From a virus, in IMG/VR virus record IMGVR_UViG_3300037329_000068, positions 1 to 63,999 of that record: a stretch of DNA of 63,999 bases; one strand, given 5' to 3'. Shown here piece by piece: positions 39,696-48,234 of the stretch; the stretch's first letter is position 1; each line of letters opens with the position of its first letter. The notes under the pieces were generated by a model. That model ran no database searches, was not told where the DNA came from, and saw only the letters and a program-made list of their open reading frames with translations. Made by a program: the position numbers and the translations under genes.

Positions 39696-40214
39696 ATGGA
39701 AACCATAAGCAAAAAACCAGTAAGAATAGTGTTTCTTGACATATCAGGCGTTTTAGCCACACACAGAGTTGAATTTTCAAGACTTGAAAGAGGGTGTTTT
39801 GGAGACTTTGACCCCGTTATAGTAAAGTTCTTAGAGTCTGTGTGTAGCAAGTATTTGTGTTATATTGTTATCACTTCAAGAAAAAGAAAGTTATTTAATG
39901 ATGTTGAATTTTTTAAATCAAAGATGATAAAATGGGGAGGCGGAGACTTGATAGATTTTTTGTTTCCTGATGATGATCTTTGGAGGACAACAGAAGAAAG
40001 CTTTAACAATAAGTCATTAGAAATTAATAATTGGATTAAAAAATTTAAAGAAAAATACAAACATAAATTTTATATTGACAATTATGCTATAATAGACGAT
40101 GATTCTTTGGGTTCTGAATTACACGACGATCATTTTGTTCTTGTCAAAAATAAACAGAATGGAATGGGTTGTGAAGAATATAGAAAATTAATTAAAATAC
40201 TCAACAACGGATAA
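39696..40214 (+). CDS. HAD-superfamily protein, HAD-SAK-like
   Basis: 172 residues from ATG 39696; the ORF reaches back through the terminator, which is rejected. HAD strand IVFLDISGVL has D15 but Ser17 where D is usual. Later motifs VITSRKR, and DDDS near 140, fit the HAD domain of RNA-repair proteins. RNA 5' or 3' end processing is possible, but the D-to-S change may weaken or alter activity. Confidence 0.75.
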   Translation: METISKKPVRIVFLDISGVLATHRVEFSRLERGCFGDFDPVIVKFLESVCSKYLCYIVITSRKRKLFNDVEFFKSKMIKWGGGDLIDFLFPDDDLWRTTEESFNNKSLEINNWIKKFKEKYKHKFYIDNYAIIDDDSLGSELHDDHFVLVKNKQNGMGCEEYRKLIKILNNG

Positions 40215-40221
40215 TTTAGTT

Positions 40222-40479
40222 ATGGCAATAGTAAGAAACATAGTATGCGACGTATGTAAAAAATCAATTATTGATGGTGATTTAGAATCAATTTCAGTTT
40301 TTGGTAACATCAGCTCTGTGAATATTGATAAAATAGATGGTATTGGTGGTGGTCTTTTTGGTGATGGAGAATGGATTAAGACTATTCAAAAAGATGGACC
40401 CATAGAGTTACACGATGTACCACTAACACACGTTCATTTAGAATGTCTGAGAAATTACATGAAACCAACCAAACGATAA
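40222..40479 (+). CDS. Small zinc-binding-like protein
   Basis: 85 residues with CDVCKK near residue 9 and HVHLEC near residue 72, plausible zinc ligands. Gly-rich centre. No recognised family. Confidence 0.72.
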   Translation: MAIVRNIVCDVCKKSIIDGDLESISVFGNISSVNIDKIDGIGGGLFGDGEWIKTIQKDGPIELHDVPLTHVHLECLRNYMKPTKR

Positions 40480-40482
40480 TTG

Positions 40483-40528
40483 TTGACACAACCCCTTGTC
40501 GTCTGTAGAGTGGGTACTCTGATGAGGG
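40483..40528 (+). promoter_or_regulatory. Early promoter, divergent form
   Basis: TTGACA, 17 bases, TAGAGT at 40506-40511; AGAGT-GGGT-ACTCT palindrome covers the -10 and start. Confidence 0.75.
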
Positions 40529-40547
40529 AAATTAGGAGATTGAAGAA

Positions 40548-40802
40548 ATGGCTAACATGAAAACAGTTAACAAAGGAATCAAAGAATCATTTGGTTGTGA
40601 TCTTGGAATAAAAGCTATTCGTGGTGATGGATACGTCTATTTTTATGTAAAGAATCCATTATTATGTGGATTTGATAAGGTAGAATCAATAATGACACAC
40701 CCCGTAAACACCACCACCGAAGATGTCACTCGTATGTGTGTTGAAAATATAAAGGATTATATGTTAATTCTTGTCGATGAAATTTGTGGGAAATCCTTAT
40801 GA
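40548..40802 (+). CDS. Small early protein, unknown
   Basis: 84 residues after TTAGGAGATTGAAGAA. Alpha/beta; no recognised family. ATGA overlap with the next gene. Confidence 0.72.
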   Translation: MANMKTVNKGIKESFGCDLGIKAIRGDGYVYFYVKNPLLCGFDKVESIMTHPVNTTTEDVTRMCVENIKDYMLILVDEICGKSL

Positions 40803-40957
40803 ACTACGAAGAATTCAAATTAAAGTACACAAATTTTCTTGTTCAAATGATGAGATATGAGCCTGACCAAGCTGGTTCAAACATCTATGCAGAGAATCTT
40901 GGTGCGCTTTGTGATGAGTATCCAGAATTTGAAAAGAAATTAGACGAAGAGGGTTGA
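40799..40957 (+). CDS. Small acidic early protein, unknown
   Basis: 52 residues, ATGA-coupled, starting MNYEEFKLKYTNFLVQ. Its stop overlaps the -35 of the next promoter. Confidence 0.65.
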   Translation: MNYEEFKLKYTNFLVQMMRYEPDQAGSNIYAENLGALCDEYPEFEKKLDEEG

Positions 40958-41000
40958 CGCCAGAAACCCACTCCTTTATACTGGTTGTAGAAATTGAGAA
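40954..41000 (+). promoter_or_regulatory. Early promoter, family 2
   Basis: TTGACG, 17 bases, TATACT at 40977-40982, then GGTTGTAGAAATTGAGAAA. Confidence 0.92.
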
Positions 41001-41020
41001 ATACCTACCGGAGATTAGAC

Positions 41021-41389
41021 ATGGACAAGATTCAATTCGCAGTTATTGAAGCAAAAGTTTGTAACGCAGTTCTGGCTTACGAAGAAAACTTTGCATTTCG
41101 TAACGCAGGTCGCTTAGATTTCGGGACTTGTGGTTCTGCCATTGTTCTACTAGGATTTGGCCGCAAGCGCAAGATCAAGCAAGAATTTCTCGATGCAGGA
41201 TTCATCAAAGAAAACAATACTTGGGACAGCTACGGAAAGAAAGAATATGTGTTTCAGCTACAACAACCAACCGTAGGAACTCAGTACATTGGTTTCTATG
41301 AAGACCGGGTTCGCACCGCTGTTAATGTTCTTCGTGAAGAGCTTGATGGAACTGGGGTTGATGTTAATATGCACACTTGGGTAGATTAA
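41021..41389 (+). CDS. Early protein, unknown
   Basis: 122 residues from ATG 41021 after CCGGAGATTAGAC. Contains GTCGSAIVLLGFGRKRKIKQE, a small alpha/beta domain. Codons look highly expressed. No recognised family. Confidence 0.78.
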   Translation: MDKIQFAVIEAKVCNAVLAYEENFAFRNAGRLDFGTCGSAIVLLGFGRKRKIKQEFLDAGFIKENNTWDSYGKKEYVFQLQQPTVGTQYIGFYEDRVRTAVNVLREELDGTGVDVNMHTWVD

Positions 41390-41393
41390 TTCA

Positions 41394-41421
41394 AAGGGGA
41401 CTTGCAAAAGTCCCCTTTTTT
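41394..41421 (+). terminator. Rho-independent terminator with promoter -35 in its loop
   Basis: AAAGGGGACTT-GCA-AAAGTCCCCTTTTTT. The loop region contains TTGCAA, the -35 of the promoter that follows. Confidence 0.92.
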
Positions 41422-41431
41422 CGTGTATACT
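41402..41431 (+). promoter_or_regulatory. Early promoter, family 2, fused to terminator
   Basis: TTGCAA at 41402-41407, 18-base spacer including the T-run, TATACT at 41426-41431, then a divergent ATTGAGAAAAC leader. Confidence 0.82.
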
Positions 41432-41464
41432 GTATGTATTGATTGAGAAAACTTAGGAGATTTT

Positions 41465-42118
41465 ATGTTAAGTTCATTGCTTATGAATAGTTTGTCTGCC
41501 AAAGAAGCCAAGATTATCCGCGCTGTTTATAGTGTTGGCAAAGACGCTGTTGATAAAAATGTCAACGATTATCTTGTTGACAAATCACGAGTTGAAGTTA
41601 GAAATTATTATGAATTTTCCATTGAGTCTCATGAAGAAGTGTGTAAAGTTTTTAAAACTAGAAAATTTGTGTATGGATACTGCGACTATAACAAATACAA
41701 AATTGTTCTTCATATTGATCACGTTCTGCACTCAACAATAGAAGACATTGTAGATACAATATTGCATGAATGTGCTCACGCAGTTTCTCACCACGTTTAT
41801 AATGAGAGAGGACATGGTAAGTATTTTCGTAAAGTATCTCGTATGTTCGGTAGTGTGCCTAGAGCAACATCAAAAGCATCTAATCCAAGCATTGCAGCAA
41901 AACACACAAAAAAAGAAAAATATAAAATAATCTTTCTAGACGACAAAAATTTAAGAGTCACTTCTGTTCATGAATGCTCACGGAGACTAAAAAATCTTAG
42001 TCGGCGGGGAATGAAGAATAGAAGCGAAACTGTCGGTAAGCTTTGGATGACCAAGATGGAAGACTATAACCAATTTGGTCTAGACTTTCAAAAACTTGCA
42101 GAAGTGGCTTTCCGATAA
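41465..42118 (+). CDS. SprT-like zinc metalloprotease
   Basis: 217 residues. HECAH at 101-105 and ERGHGKYF with H117 as third ligand give the SprT/minigluzincin active site; the N-terminal helices match the family. The C-terminal 70 residues are basic. Similar phage proteases have no known substrate; the eukaryotic relative SPRTN removes DNA-protein crosslinks. Confidence 0.88.
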   Translation: MLSSLLMNSLSAKEAKIIRAVYSVGKDAVDKNVNDYLVDKSRVEVRNYYEFSIESHEEVCKVFKTRKFVYGYCDYNKYKIVLHIDHVLHSTIEDIVDTILHECAHAVSHHVYNERGHGKYFRKVSRMFGSVPRATSKASNPSIAAKHTKKEKYKIIFLDDKNLRVTSVHECSRRLKNLSRRGMKNRSETVGKLWMTKMEDYNQFGLDFQKLAEVAFR

Positions 42119-42122
42119 AAGC

Positions 42123-42166
42123 TTGACACAAATCTCTTGGTATGAAATAATACATCTGTACTGAGG
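42123..42166 (+). promoter_or_regulatory. Early promoter with dyad, family 1
   Basis: TTGACA, 17 bases, AATAAT at 42146-42151; arms TCTTGGTA and TACTGAGG, 16 apart. Confidence 0.88.
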
Positions 42167-42194
42167 GATTGACCAATTACTAGGAGACTTACTT

Positions 42195-42446
42195 ATGAGA
42201 CTTTTTGACTACAACGAGAAAACCAACACCTTTTTAATTTTTTACCCCCGCATAACTATTTCCACAAAACTAGAGGCCACGTTCGACGGTGGTAAGGCTG
42301 TTGTTTTCAAAGACCCATATGACATGAAAGAATTCGTGGATTACCTTGAAGATAATTCAGTTGATGTTTCTGAGCTAGTCGCGTATTCTTTTGGAGGATG
42401 TGAAGAGACTGCTTTCATGCTGAACGACTTGCTTAAATTGAAATAG
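42195..42446 (+). CDS. Small early protein, unknown
   Basis: 83 residues behind a family 1 promoter and CTAGGAGACTTACTT. No recognised family. Confidence 0.75.
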   Translation: MRLFDYNEKTNTFLIFYPRITISTKLEATFDGGKAVVFKDPYDMKEFVDYLEDNSVDVSELVAYSFGGCEETAFMLNDLLKLK

Positions 42447-42449
42447 ATA

Positions 42450-42493
42450 TTGACACCAGAACCTCAGTGTGAGAAGATGATCTTGTACTGAGG
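42450..42493 (+). promoter_or_regulatory. Early promoter with dyad, family 1
   Basis: TTGACA, 17 bases, GAAGAT at 42473-42478; arms CCTCAGTG and TACTGAGG, 16 apart. Confidence 0.92.
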
Positions 42494-42521
42494 AACTATC
42501 AAAGCAATTAGGAGATTAGAC

Positions 42522-42794
42522 ATGACAAACTTAACAAGAATGGAAAAATTGGTTTTGACAGCAATCGACAATTCAGATTTTGGTTATAGTCTACAAGATG
42601 CGGTTTGGACTTTTAGTTTAGAGGGTTGTGTTCCAAAGGCATCACTTGGTGGTGTGGTTTCAAGCCTATCAAAAAAAGGATTAATTCTGTCTTTAGACAT
42701 TTACGGCGAAGATGAAGCCACTGTGGAAATGACCAAAACCGGCGTAGATATTTATATTTCTGAAGTAAATGCTACGCCCGAAAAGCCAATGTAA
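42522..42794 (+). CDS. Winged-helix-like small protein
   Basis: 90 residues. MTNLTRMEKLVLTAID, then VPKASLGGVVSSLSKKGLIL and a beta hairpin fit a winged helix-turn-helix, so it may bind DNA. It could be a regulator of the early promoters, but nothing in the sequence proves it. Confidence 0.75.
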   Translation: MTNLTRMEKLVLTAIDNSDFGYSLQDAVWTFSLEGCVPKASLGGVVSSLSKKGLILSLDIYGEDEATVEMTKTGVDIYISEVNATPEKPM

Positions 42795-42802
42795 AATATC
42801 TC

Positions 42803-42847
42803 TTGACCCAGAGCCCCTCGGTATGAGAAGATGGTCTTGTACTGAGG
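42803..42847 (+). promoter_or_regulatory. Early promoter with dyad, family 1
   Basis: TTGACC, 18 bases, GAAGAT at 42827-42832; arms CCTCGGTA and TACTGAGG, 16 apart. Confidence 0.88.
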
Positions 42848-42876
42848 GAATACCAGATCAACTAGGAGATTTAATT

Positions 42877-43053
42877 ATGACAAACTTTGATCAAGAAATT
42901 CAAATGGCAAAAGACAGTGCAAAAAGTGCAGCAATTCTTGAACAGTACACAGCTTCTGAACTATACGAAATTGTCTCTAAAATATGGCAGGCAAGAAAAG
43001 ATGGAAATAAAGATTTAGTCAAGCAATTAAAAGAAGAGTATATTAATCTTTAG
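42877..43053 (+). CDS. Small early protein, unknown
   Basis: 58 residues from ATG 42877 after CTAGGAGATTTAATT. Helical. The longer frame from 42769 crosses the promoter and is rejected. Confidence 0.72.
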   Translation: MTNFDQEIQMAKDSAKSAAILEQYTASELYEIVSKIWQARKDGNKDLVKQLKEEYINL

Positions 43054-43076
43054 TCTTGACTAGGAGTATTCATGAA

Positions 43077-43108
43077 ACGATTGTATTTTCCAGCAATCGT
43101 TCTTTTTT
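43077..43108 (+). terminator. Rho-independent terminator
   Basis: AACGATTG/CAATCGTT stem, ten-base loop, then CTTTTTT. Confidence 0.9.
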
Positions 43109-43135
43109 AAATAAAGATAAAAGAGAAATACAAAA

Positions 43136-43411
43136 ATGTATGAAACTGAAGATAGTTATAGTAAAGCAACAACACAATTTAATAAAAAATTTGGCAGCGA
43201 CTGGCAGCGACACATTCACCCCCAAGACCGAGATGAAATGTGTGCTTACTTGATTCGTATGTTTGCTGATTCATCTTGGCCTGTTTTCAGTGTTTGGAAT
43301 TCAATTACTAATCGCCCGACTGGTATTGACAGAATAAAAGATTCAGTAAAAATCTTAGTAAAAAGTCAGTCGGGCAGAAACTACGTAATAGAATGTCGCA
43401 CAAAGGATTAG
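43136..43411 (+). CDS. Early protein, unknown
   Basis: 91 residues starting MYETEDSYSKATTQFNKKFG. Mixed alpha/beta. No recognised family. Precedes the nucleotidyltransferase gene by 5 bases. Confidence 0.7.
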   Translation: MYETEDSYSKATTQFNKKFGSDWQRHIHPQDRDEMCAYLIRMFADSSWPVFSVWNSITNRPTGIDRIKDSVKILVKSQSGRNYVIECRTKD

Positions 43412-43416
43412 TTTTT

Positions 43417-44370
43417 ATGGAAAACATTAAATACGGGCGTAAGAAAAACGGTATCAAAGCCCAGTTAGTAAAAAAAGTTAACGAGTGGCTAGATACTATT
43501 GATGACCCAGTAGTTCAAAATCTGGCATCTTTAAACACTATTGTAACAGGCGGTTCAATTGCTTCTATGTTGCTTGGTGAAGAAGTAAATGACTACGATG
43601 TTTACTTTCGTGATAAAGTAACCACGCTGGCAGTTGCTAATTACTATGTTGACAAGTTCAATAAAGCTCAGTCTTTAAAAGTTGGTGACTCGGTAAATTC
43701 GTGCTCTCCCGAAGTTAAAGAAGATATCCTTGAAAACGCAAAAGGCGAGGAAGAAGAACGAGTTATTATCTGGATGCAGTCATCAGGAGTTGCTGGTGAA
43801 AATCAAGAGAAATATGAATACTTTGAAGGGCAACCACCAGAAGAAACACAAAAGTTTGCAGAATCTCTTTCTAAAGATGTTTCAGACAGTGATTTAAAAC
43901 CAAGTCATCGTCCCGTATTTTTGTCAGCAAATGCAATCACACTCTCTGACAAATTTCAGCTTGTGATTCGGTTCTACGGTGAGCCTTCTCAGATACACGA
44001 CAACTACGACTTCGTTCATGCTATGAACTACTATGACCATGGGACAAAAGCTCTTGTATTAAAGCCAGAGGCTCTAGAATGCCTGCTTAGTCGAACGTTG
44101 GTCTATGCTGGTTCCCTATACCCCATTGCGTCTGTGTTTAGAACCAAAAAGTTTATCGAACGGGGTTGGAGAATCGCAGCCGGTCAGCAGTTGAAAATAA
44201 TGTGGCAGATTTCTGAATTGAATTTAAAAGATTTAAATGTTCTAAAAGAACAGTTGACTGGGGTTGACATAGCTTATATGCATCAATTGGTTCAGGCACT
44301 AAGTGACGTAGAACCGGAAAAAATTAATTCTACATATGTTGCAGAAATAATTGATCAAATCTTTGATTAA
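43417..44370 (+). CDS. Nucleotidyltransferase-fold protein
   Basis: 317 residues from ATG 43417. The motif TIVTGGSIASMLLGEEVNDYD contains GGS (45-47) and D59-x-D61, the pol-beta nucleotidyltransferase signature hG[GS]...DxD. A long insertion follows, and later VIRFYG may carry a third-strand residue. Target unknown: RNA tailing, nucleotide transfer to protein, or antitoxin-like roles are all possible. Confidence 0.8.
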   Translation: MENIKYGRKKNGIKAQLVKKVNEWLDTIDDPVVQNLASLNTIVTGGSIASMLLGEEVNDYDVYFRDKVTTLAVANYYVDKFNKAQSLKVGDSVNSCSPEVKEDILENAKGEEEERVIIWMQSSGVAGENQEKYEYFEGQPPEETQKFAESLSKDVSDSDLKPSHRPVFLSANAITLSDKFQLVIRFYGEPSQIHDNYDFVHAMNYYDHGTKALVLKPEALECLLSRTLVYAGSLYPIASVFRTKKFIERGWRIAAGQQLKIMWQISELNLKDLNVLKEQLTGVDIAYMHQLVQALSDVEPEKINSTYVAEIIDQIFD

Positions 44371-44387
44371 TTATTCTATGATATCGT

Positions 44388-44900
44388 TTACTCTGTATCA
44401 TTAAAATTACCATGCAGTCTAACAATTGTATTAAAGTGTTCCTTGGTGATGAAGTTCTTTTGATTTTCATTTTGCAACTTCATCATCTGCTTTTCAAGCT
44501 CATGACTCTTTTCACGAGTTATATCAATTTTCCTCTCTAACTCACTAATTAGATTTTTAATTACACTTATTTCGTTAAATATAAAATCTCTAAGCTCTTT
44601 ATTCTTTGCATCAATAGAGGAATAAATTTCTCCTATTCTTTTATCAAAGTGGGCTCGAAAATCTTTCAAATCTTCTCTTGCTTCTAGTGATGTTTTTTCC
44701 TGCGTAGTAACAATAGACACCACCATTTCTTTTGTTGACTCTTTTAAAGCAGCAACCATTTTTTCCGCAGACTCTTGTGTTTTACTTGACTGTGTGCGAG
44801 AATACCATATAGCAGGAGCTACAAGGGTGGCACACATTCCAAATATAATTGAAACAATTTGCCATAGCTCTAATTGTTCTGCGATCATAGGATTGCTCAC
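44388..44900 (-). CDS. Late membrane-anchored coiled-coil protein
   Basis: 170 residues from GTG 44900 (ATG 44888 is an alternative). One transmembrane helix at about 13-33 (WQIVSIIFGMCATLVAPAIW), then a long charged coiled coil (DAKNKELRDFIF, ELERKIDITREKSHELEKQ). It is alone on the minus strand between rightward early genes, with its own late promoter. A lysis or membrane-tether role is a guess. Confidence 0.78.
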   Translation of the reverse strand: MSNPMIAEQLELWQIVSIIFGMCATLVAPAIWYSRTQSSKTQESAEKMVAALKESTKEMVVSIVTTQEKTSLEAREDLKDFRAHFDKRIGEIYSSIDAKNKELRDFIFNEISVIKNLISELERKIDITREKSHELEKQMMKLQNENQKNFITKEHFNTIVRLHGNFNDTE

Positions 44901-44930
44901 TGTCTTTTATTGTGTTAGAATTTATACTAC

Positions 44931-44938
44931 TATTTATA
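44931..44938 (-). promoter_or_regulatory. Late promoter TATAAATA, leftward
   Basis: Exact octamer read leftward as TATAAATAGTAG, 31 bases before the start of the 44388-44900 gene. Confidence 0.85.
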
Positions 44939-44962
44939 CATAATTAGGAAACGAACCACATT

Positions 44963-45985
44963 ATGTTTCAAACAAAGCTCTATGTTGACGAAGCTTGGAT
45001 GAAAGGCTTGAGCTTAGGACTTCTTCGTTTTAGAAAAGTCAAGCCTAATGTTTACGTATGCCGTTGTCCGTTTTGTGGTGACTCAAAAAAAAGCACGACA
45101 ACCACTCGATTCTTTTTTTACGTTAGAAAAGGATCACTGAATGTTCAGTGTAAAAACTGCAACTACTCCCGATCATTCTATAACTTTGTCTTTGACTACT
45201 CACCGCAAAGATTTGAAGAATACAAAAAAGAAACCCTGCTTCATAGCTTTACAACGAAAAAGAAAAAAAACCCCGTTGAAAAGCCAATAAATAAGCTTAT
45301 CAACAAAAAAGAAGAAAAGTTGCTAACTTGCTTGAATAACACGATTAATTGTGCTACCTTGCCTGACAATCACCCAGCTATAACCTATTTATGTGGAAGA
45401 GGATTTAAAAAAGCTCAGATTGAAAGGCTCTTGTACACAGACGATTTTAAATCTGTTTGTATGCAGTTGAGCAAAAGTTCGTCTAAGAATTTGCTTGAAA
45501 ATGAACCAAGGATTGTGATACCTTTTTATGACGAGTCTGGTAATATAAAATTGATTCAAGGCAGAGCTTTAAAGAATTCTAAGATGAAATATATAACCAT
45601 CAAAACACATGACGAAGTGACAAAAATATACGGGCTGGAAAATTTAGACAAGACCAAAACAACTTATTGCGTTGAGGGACCACTTGACTCTTTGTTCGTA
45701 GAAAACTGTGTTGCAACGTGCGATGCTAACTTAACGAGATCGGATGCAAATGTTTTAATCTTTGACAACGAATCAAGGAATGAGCAAATTGTAAAGCTCA
45801 TTGAAAGCGCAATAGATCAAGGGCGATCCGTAGTTATATGGCCGAATTCAACAGACAAAAAACAAGATATAAATGATATGATACAGTCTGGAATTTCACA
45901 AAAACTACTCATGGGAGTCATACGCAAAAGAACATTTAAAGGTTTGATGGCGAGATTAGAATTCAACAAATGGAAAAAGGTTTAA
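44963..45985 (+). CDS. 61: DNA primase, gp61-like
   Basis: 340 residues (T4 gp61 342). Zinc site CRCPFCGD (C35, C38) with VQCKNC (C63, C66); a TOPRIM-like CVEGPLDSLF near 230 and later NVLIFDNE and DINDM. It makes RNA primers with the DnaB-like helicase. Followed closely by the A1-like gene. Confidence 0.92.
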   Translation: MFQTKLYVDEAWMKGLSLGLLRFRKVKPNVYVCRCPFCGDSKKSTTTTRFFFYVRKGSLNVQCKNCNYSRSFYNFVFDYSPQRFEEYKKETLLHSFTTKKKKNPVEKPINKLINKKEEKLLTCLNNTINCATLPDNHPAITYLCGRGFKKAQIERLLYTDDFKSVCMQLSKSSSKNLLENEPRIVIPFYDESGNIKLIQGRALKNSKMKYITIKTHDEVTKIYGLENLDKTKTTYCVEGPLDSLFVENCVATCDANLTRSDANVLIFDNESRNEQIVKLIESAIDQGRSVVIWPNSTDKKQDINDMIQSGISQKLLMGVIRKRTFKGLMARLEFNKWKKV

Positions 45986-45986
45986 A

Positions 45987-47612
45987 ATGGCAGCATTACT
46001 AGAAGATGATAATGTCAAGTTAGAAATTTTAAGGTATAAACACGATAATCTTTCAACGAGGCAAATTAGTCAACTAACAGGAATTGCAAGATCAACACTC
46101 AATGACTTCGTTTTGAAGAAGACATACACTAAATGGTGGGAAAAATACAGCCAAAAACCTGTAGCATCTGGTAAGTTGTCGGCACTGCACGAGGACATTG
46201 AAGTTTTGGGAGAAGGCGTTTATATCGCTATTTCTGCTCAGAACAACACGTTTGTACATAACAAGTTTATGGACAGTCTTGAGGGGTTGGCGTTACAAAG
46301 AAATGCTAGAATTTTATGTGGGACATTTACATACAACACATCAGGATTTCAGAACCTTCAAAAAGGAACTGACTCAGAAGAGGTGTGGTATGATCCTCGG
46401 ATTAAGAAGTACATCCTAGACAAGCCTGTGATGCTCTCTGACGACCTTATGTGGTGTGGGGAACTCAACATACTACCTACAGCCGCAAACCCTCTTAGCG
46501 GGCTTCACAGTTACACTAGATCAGCCTCTGCTATTGTGCCTCATGCTAAATTGCAGCTTGAATCAATTCCAACCCACAAATCGCTTCCTGTAAAGATTAT
46601 GTATACAACAGGTGCGGTGACAAAAAGAAATTATATTCAAAAGAAAGCTGGACAAAAAGCAGAATTTCATCATGCTTTTAGTGCACTTTTAATTGAAGTT
46701 GATAGTGAAGGTACGCACTTTGTTCGCCAGTTAAATGCAGAAACAAGTACAGGATGTTTTTATGATCTAGACAGGTATTATACACCCAATGGCGGTTTGT
46801 ATATTTCTGATTATGTAGAAGCTATTAATTGGGGTGATCTTCACTCTGAAAAGAAAGATGTTGAAGTGTATGATCTGGCGTTTGGTAGAAATCCAAACAG
46901 CATGATAGATACACTACGCCCGAAGGTTCAGTTTGCAAACGATCTTGCAGATTTTACCTCTAGGAATCACCACAGCATCGGCGATCCGTATTTCAGGTTT
47001 AAGACGCATGTTCATGGAAATGACTCAGTGAGGAATGATATTTTTGCCGTTATTTCAACACTTGAATCTATGGAAAGGTGTTTTTGTCAAACTGTTGTGG
47101 TCGAATCAAATCATGATTTAGCACTTGAGCGATGGTTGAAGAATGCTGATTACAAAATTGATCCAGAAAACGCTATCTTCTTCCTTGAATGCCAGCTAAA
47201 GAAATATAAGACAATTGAAGAAGGGGACTTTGGGTTTTCTGTCTTTGAGTGGGCTGTCAAAAACAATTCAAAAGAATTAGACCACGTTAGGTTTTTGAAA
47301 ACAGATGAGTCTTTCCGTATCTGTGACGAAGATGGAAATGGCATTGAATGCGGTCAACACGGCCACAACGGGGCCAATGGTAGTAGAGGCGGGGTAGCCG
47401 TATTTCAAAGGTTAGGAAGTCGTCACAACGTAGGACACACCCATACAGCGACAATTAAGGATGGTGTGTATTACGCTGGTGTAATGGCTAATCTAGATAT
47501 GGGATATAACATAGGTGGTTCAAGTTGGTCACAAAGCTGTATTATAACGTACCCAAATAGCAAGAGAACAATCATTACAATTAAAGACGGCAAATGGAGA
47601 GGTAATGTATGA
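45987..47612 (+). CDS. T5 A1-like metallophosphoesterase with N-terminal HTH
   Basis: 541 residues. Helix-turn-helix at 22-42 (LSTRQISQLTGIARSTLND). Phosphoesterase motifs: GDLH 283-286, SNHD 374-377, HGHNG near 458, and GHTH 483-486. The order matches T5 A1 (pre-early DNA-transfer/degradation protein) and its homologues in other large phages. Likely acts on DNA during host takeover or replication; substrate unproven. Confidence 0.85.
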   Translation: MAALLEDDNVKLEILRYKHDNLSTRQISQLTGIARSTLNDFVLKKTYTKWWEKYSQKPVASGKLSALHEDIEVLGEGVYIAISAQNNTFVHNKFMDSLEGLALQRNARILCGTFTYNTSGFQNLQKGTDSEEVWYDPRIKKYILDKPVMLSDDLMWCGELNILPTAANPLSGLHSYTRSASAIVPHAKLQLESIPTHKSLPVKIMYTTGAVTKRNYIQKKAGQKAEFHHAFSALLIEVDSEGTHFVRQLNAETSTGCFYDLDRYYTPNGGLYISDYVEAINWGDLHSEKKDVEVYDLAFGRNPNSMIDTLRPKVQFANDLADFTSRNHHSIGDPYFRFKTHVHGNDSVRNDIFAVISTLESMERCFCQTVVVESNHDLALERWLKNADYKIDPENAIFFLECQLKKYKTIEEGDFGFSVFEWAVKNNSKELDHVRFLKTDESFRICDEDGNGIECGQHGHNGANGSRGGVAVFQRLGSRHNVGHTHTATIKDGVYYAGVMANLDMGYNIGGSSWSQSCIITYPNSKRTIITIKDGKWRGNV

Positions 47613-48217
47613 GAAAGTTAGAATCGGTTATGATTAACGGTGGAGTAAATCCAGTTGAACAAAGAGCTTACCCAATATCTTCAATGTACAACTTTTATAT
47701 CTATGGAGAAATTGTCTCTGATATCGGATCATACGTTGATATGATCACAGTAATGGATACGGCAGAAGAAAATGATGTAATTAATCTTTACATTAACACT
47801 GGCGGAGGCTCACTTGAATCTACTATCTCAATCGTCCACGCAATGATTCGGTCAAAAGCACAAATTGTATGTCATGCAGATGGACAAATTGCTAGTGCAG
47901 GAACACTGATTTTCTTTGCAGGAAGTTCTTTTGTGGTTTATCCTTTTGCTCACGCTATGTTTCATGATGGCTCTACTATTATTGGTGGAAAGTTTTCTGA
48001 AAATTTGAAAGCGGCGGAAGCAACAAGTGCATTGATAAAGAAAATTTGTATGGAGCTTTATCGTCCATACTTTACCAAAAAAGAAGTTAAAGATATTCTA
48101 AATGGTAAAGATATGTACTTGACATCGGATGAATTAAACGACCGACTTATTGCAGGGGTAGAAATTAGTAAAAAAGAAGCGGAAGAACTGAAAGGACTAG
48201 AGGAACTTATTTCTTAA
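47609..48217 (+). CDS. ClpP-like serine protease
   Basis: 202 residues, ATGA-coupled to the A1-like gene. ClpP fold signatures: NLYINTGGGSLESTISI, GQIASAGT with nucleophile S96, and HAMFHDG with H119; the acid is probably D near 160. In other phages such enzymes are head-maturation proteases, but here no capsid genes are nearby, so a host-directed role is possible. Confidence 0.88.
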   Translation: MRKLESVMINGGVNPVEQRAYPISSMYNFYIYGEIVSDIGSYVDMITVMDTAEENDVINLYINTGGGSLESTISIVHAMIRSKAQIVCHADGQIASAGTLIFFAGSSFVVYPFAHAMFHDGSTIIGGKFSENLKAAEATSALIKKICMELYRPYFTKKEVKDILNGKDMYLTSDELNDRLIAGVEISKKEAEELKGLEELIS

Positions 48218-48234
48218 TAAATAATTTTGCGTTG

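Noticed and set aside
44389-48000. ClpP-like gene as the prohead protease
   Set aside because: T4-like phages use gp21, and no capsid or scaffold genes lie near this gene.
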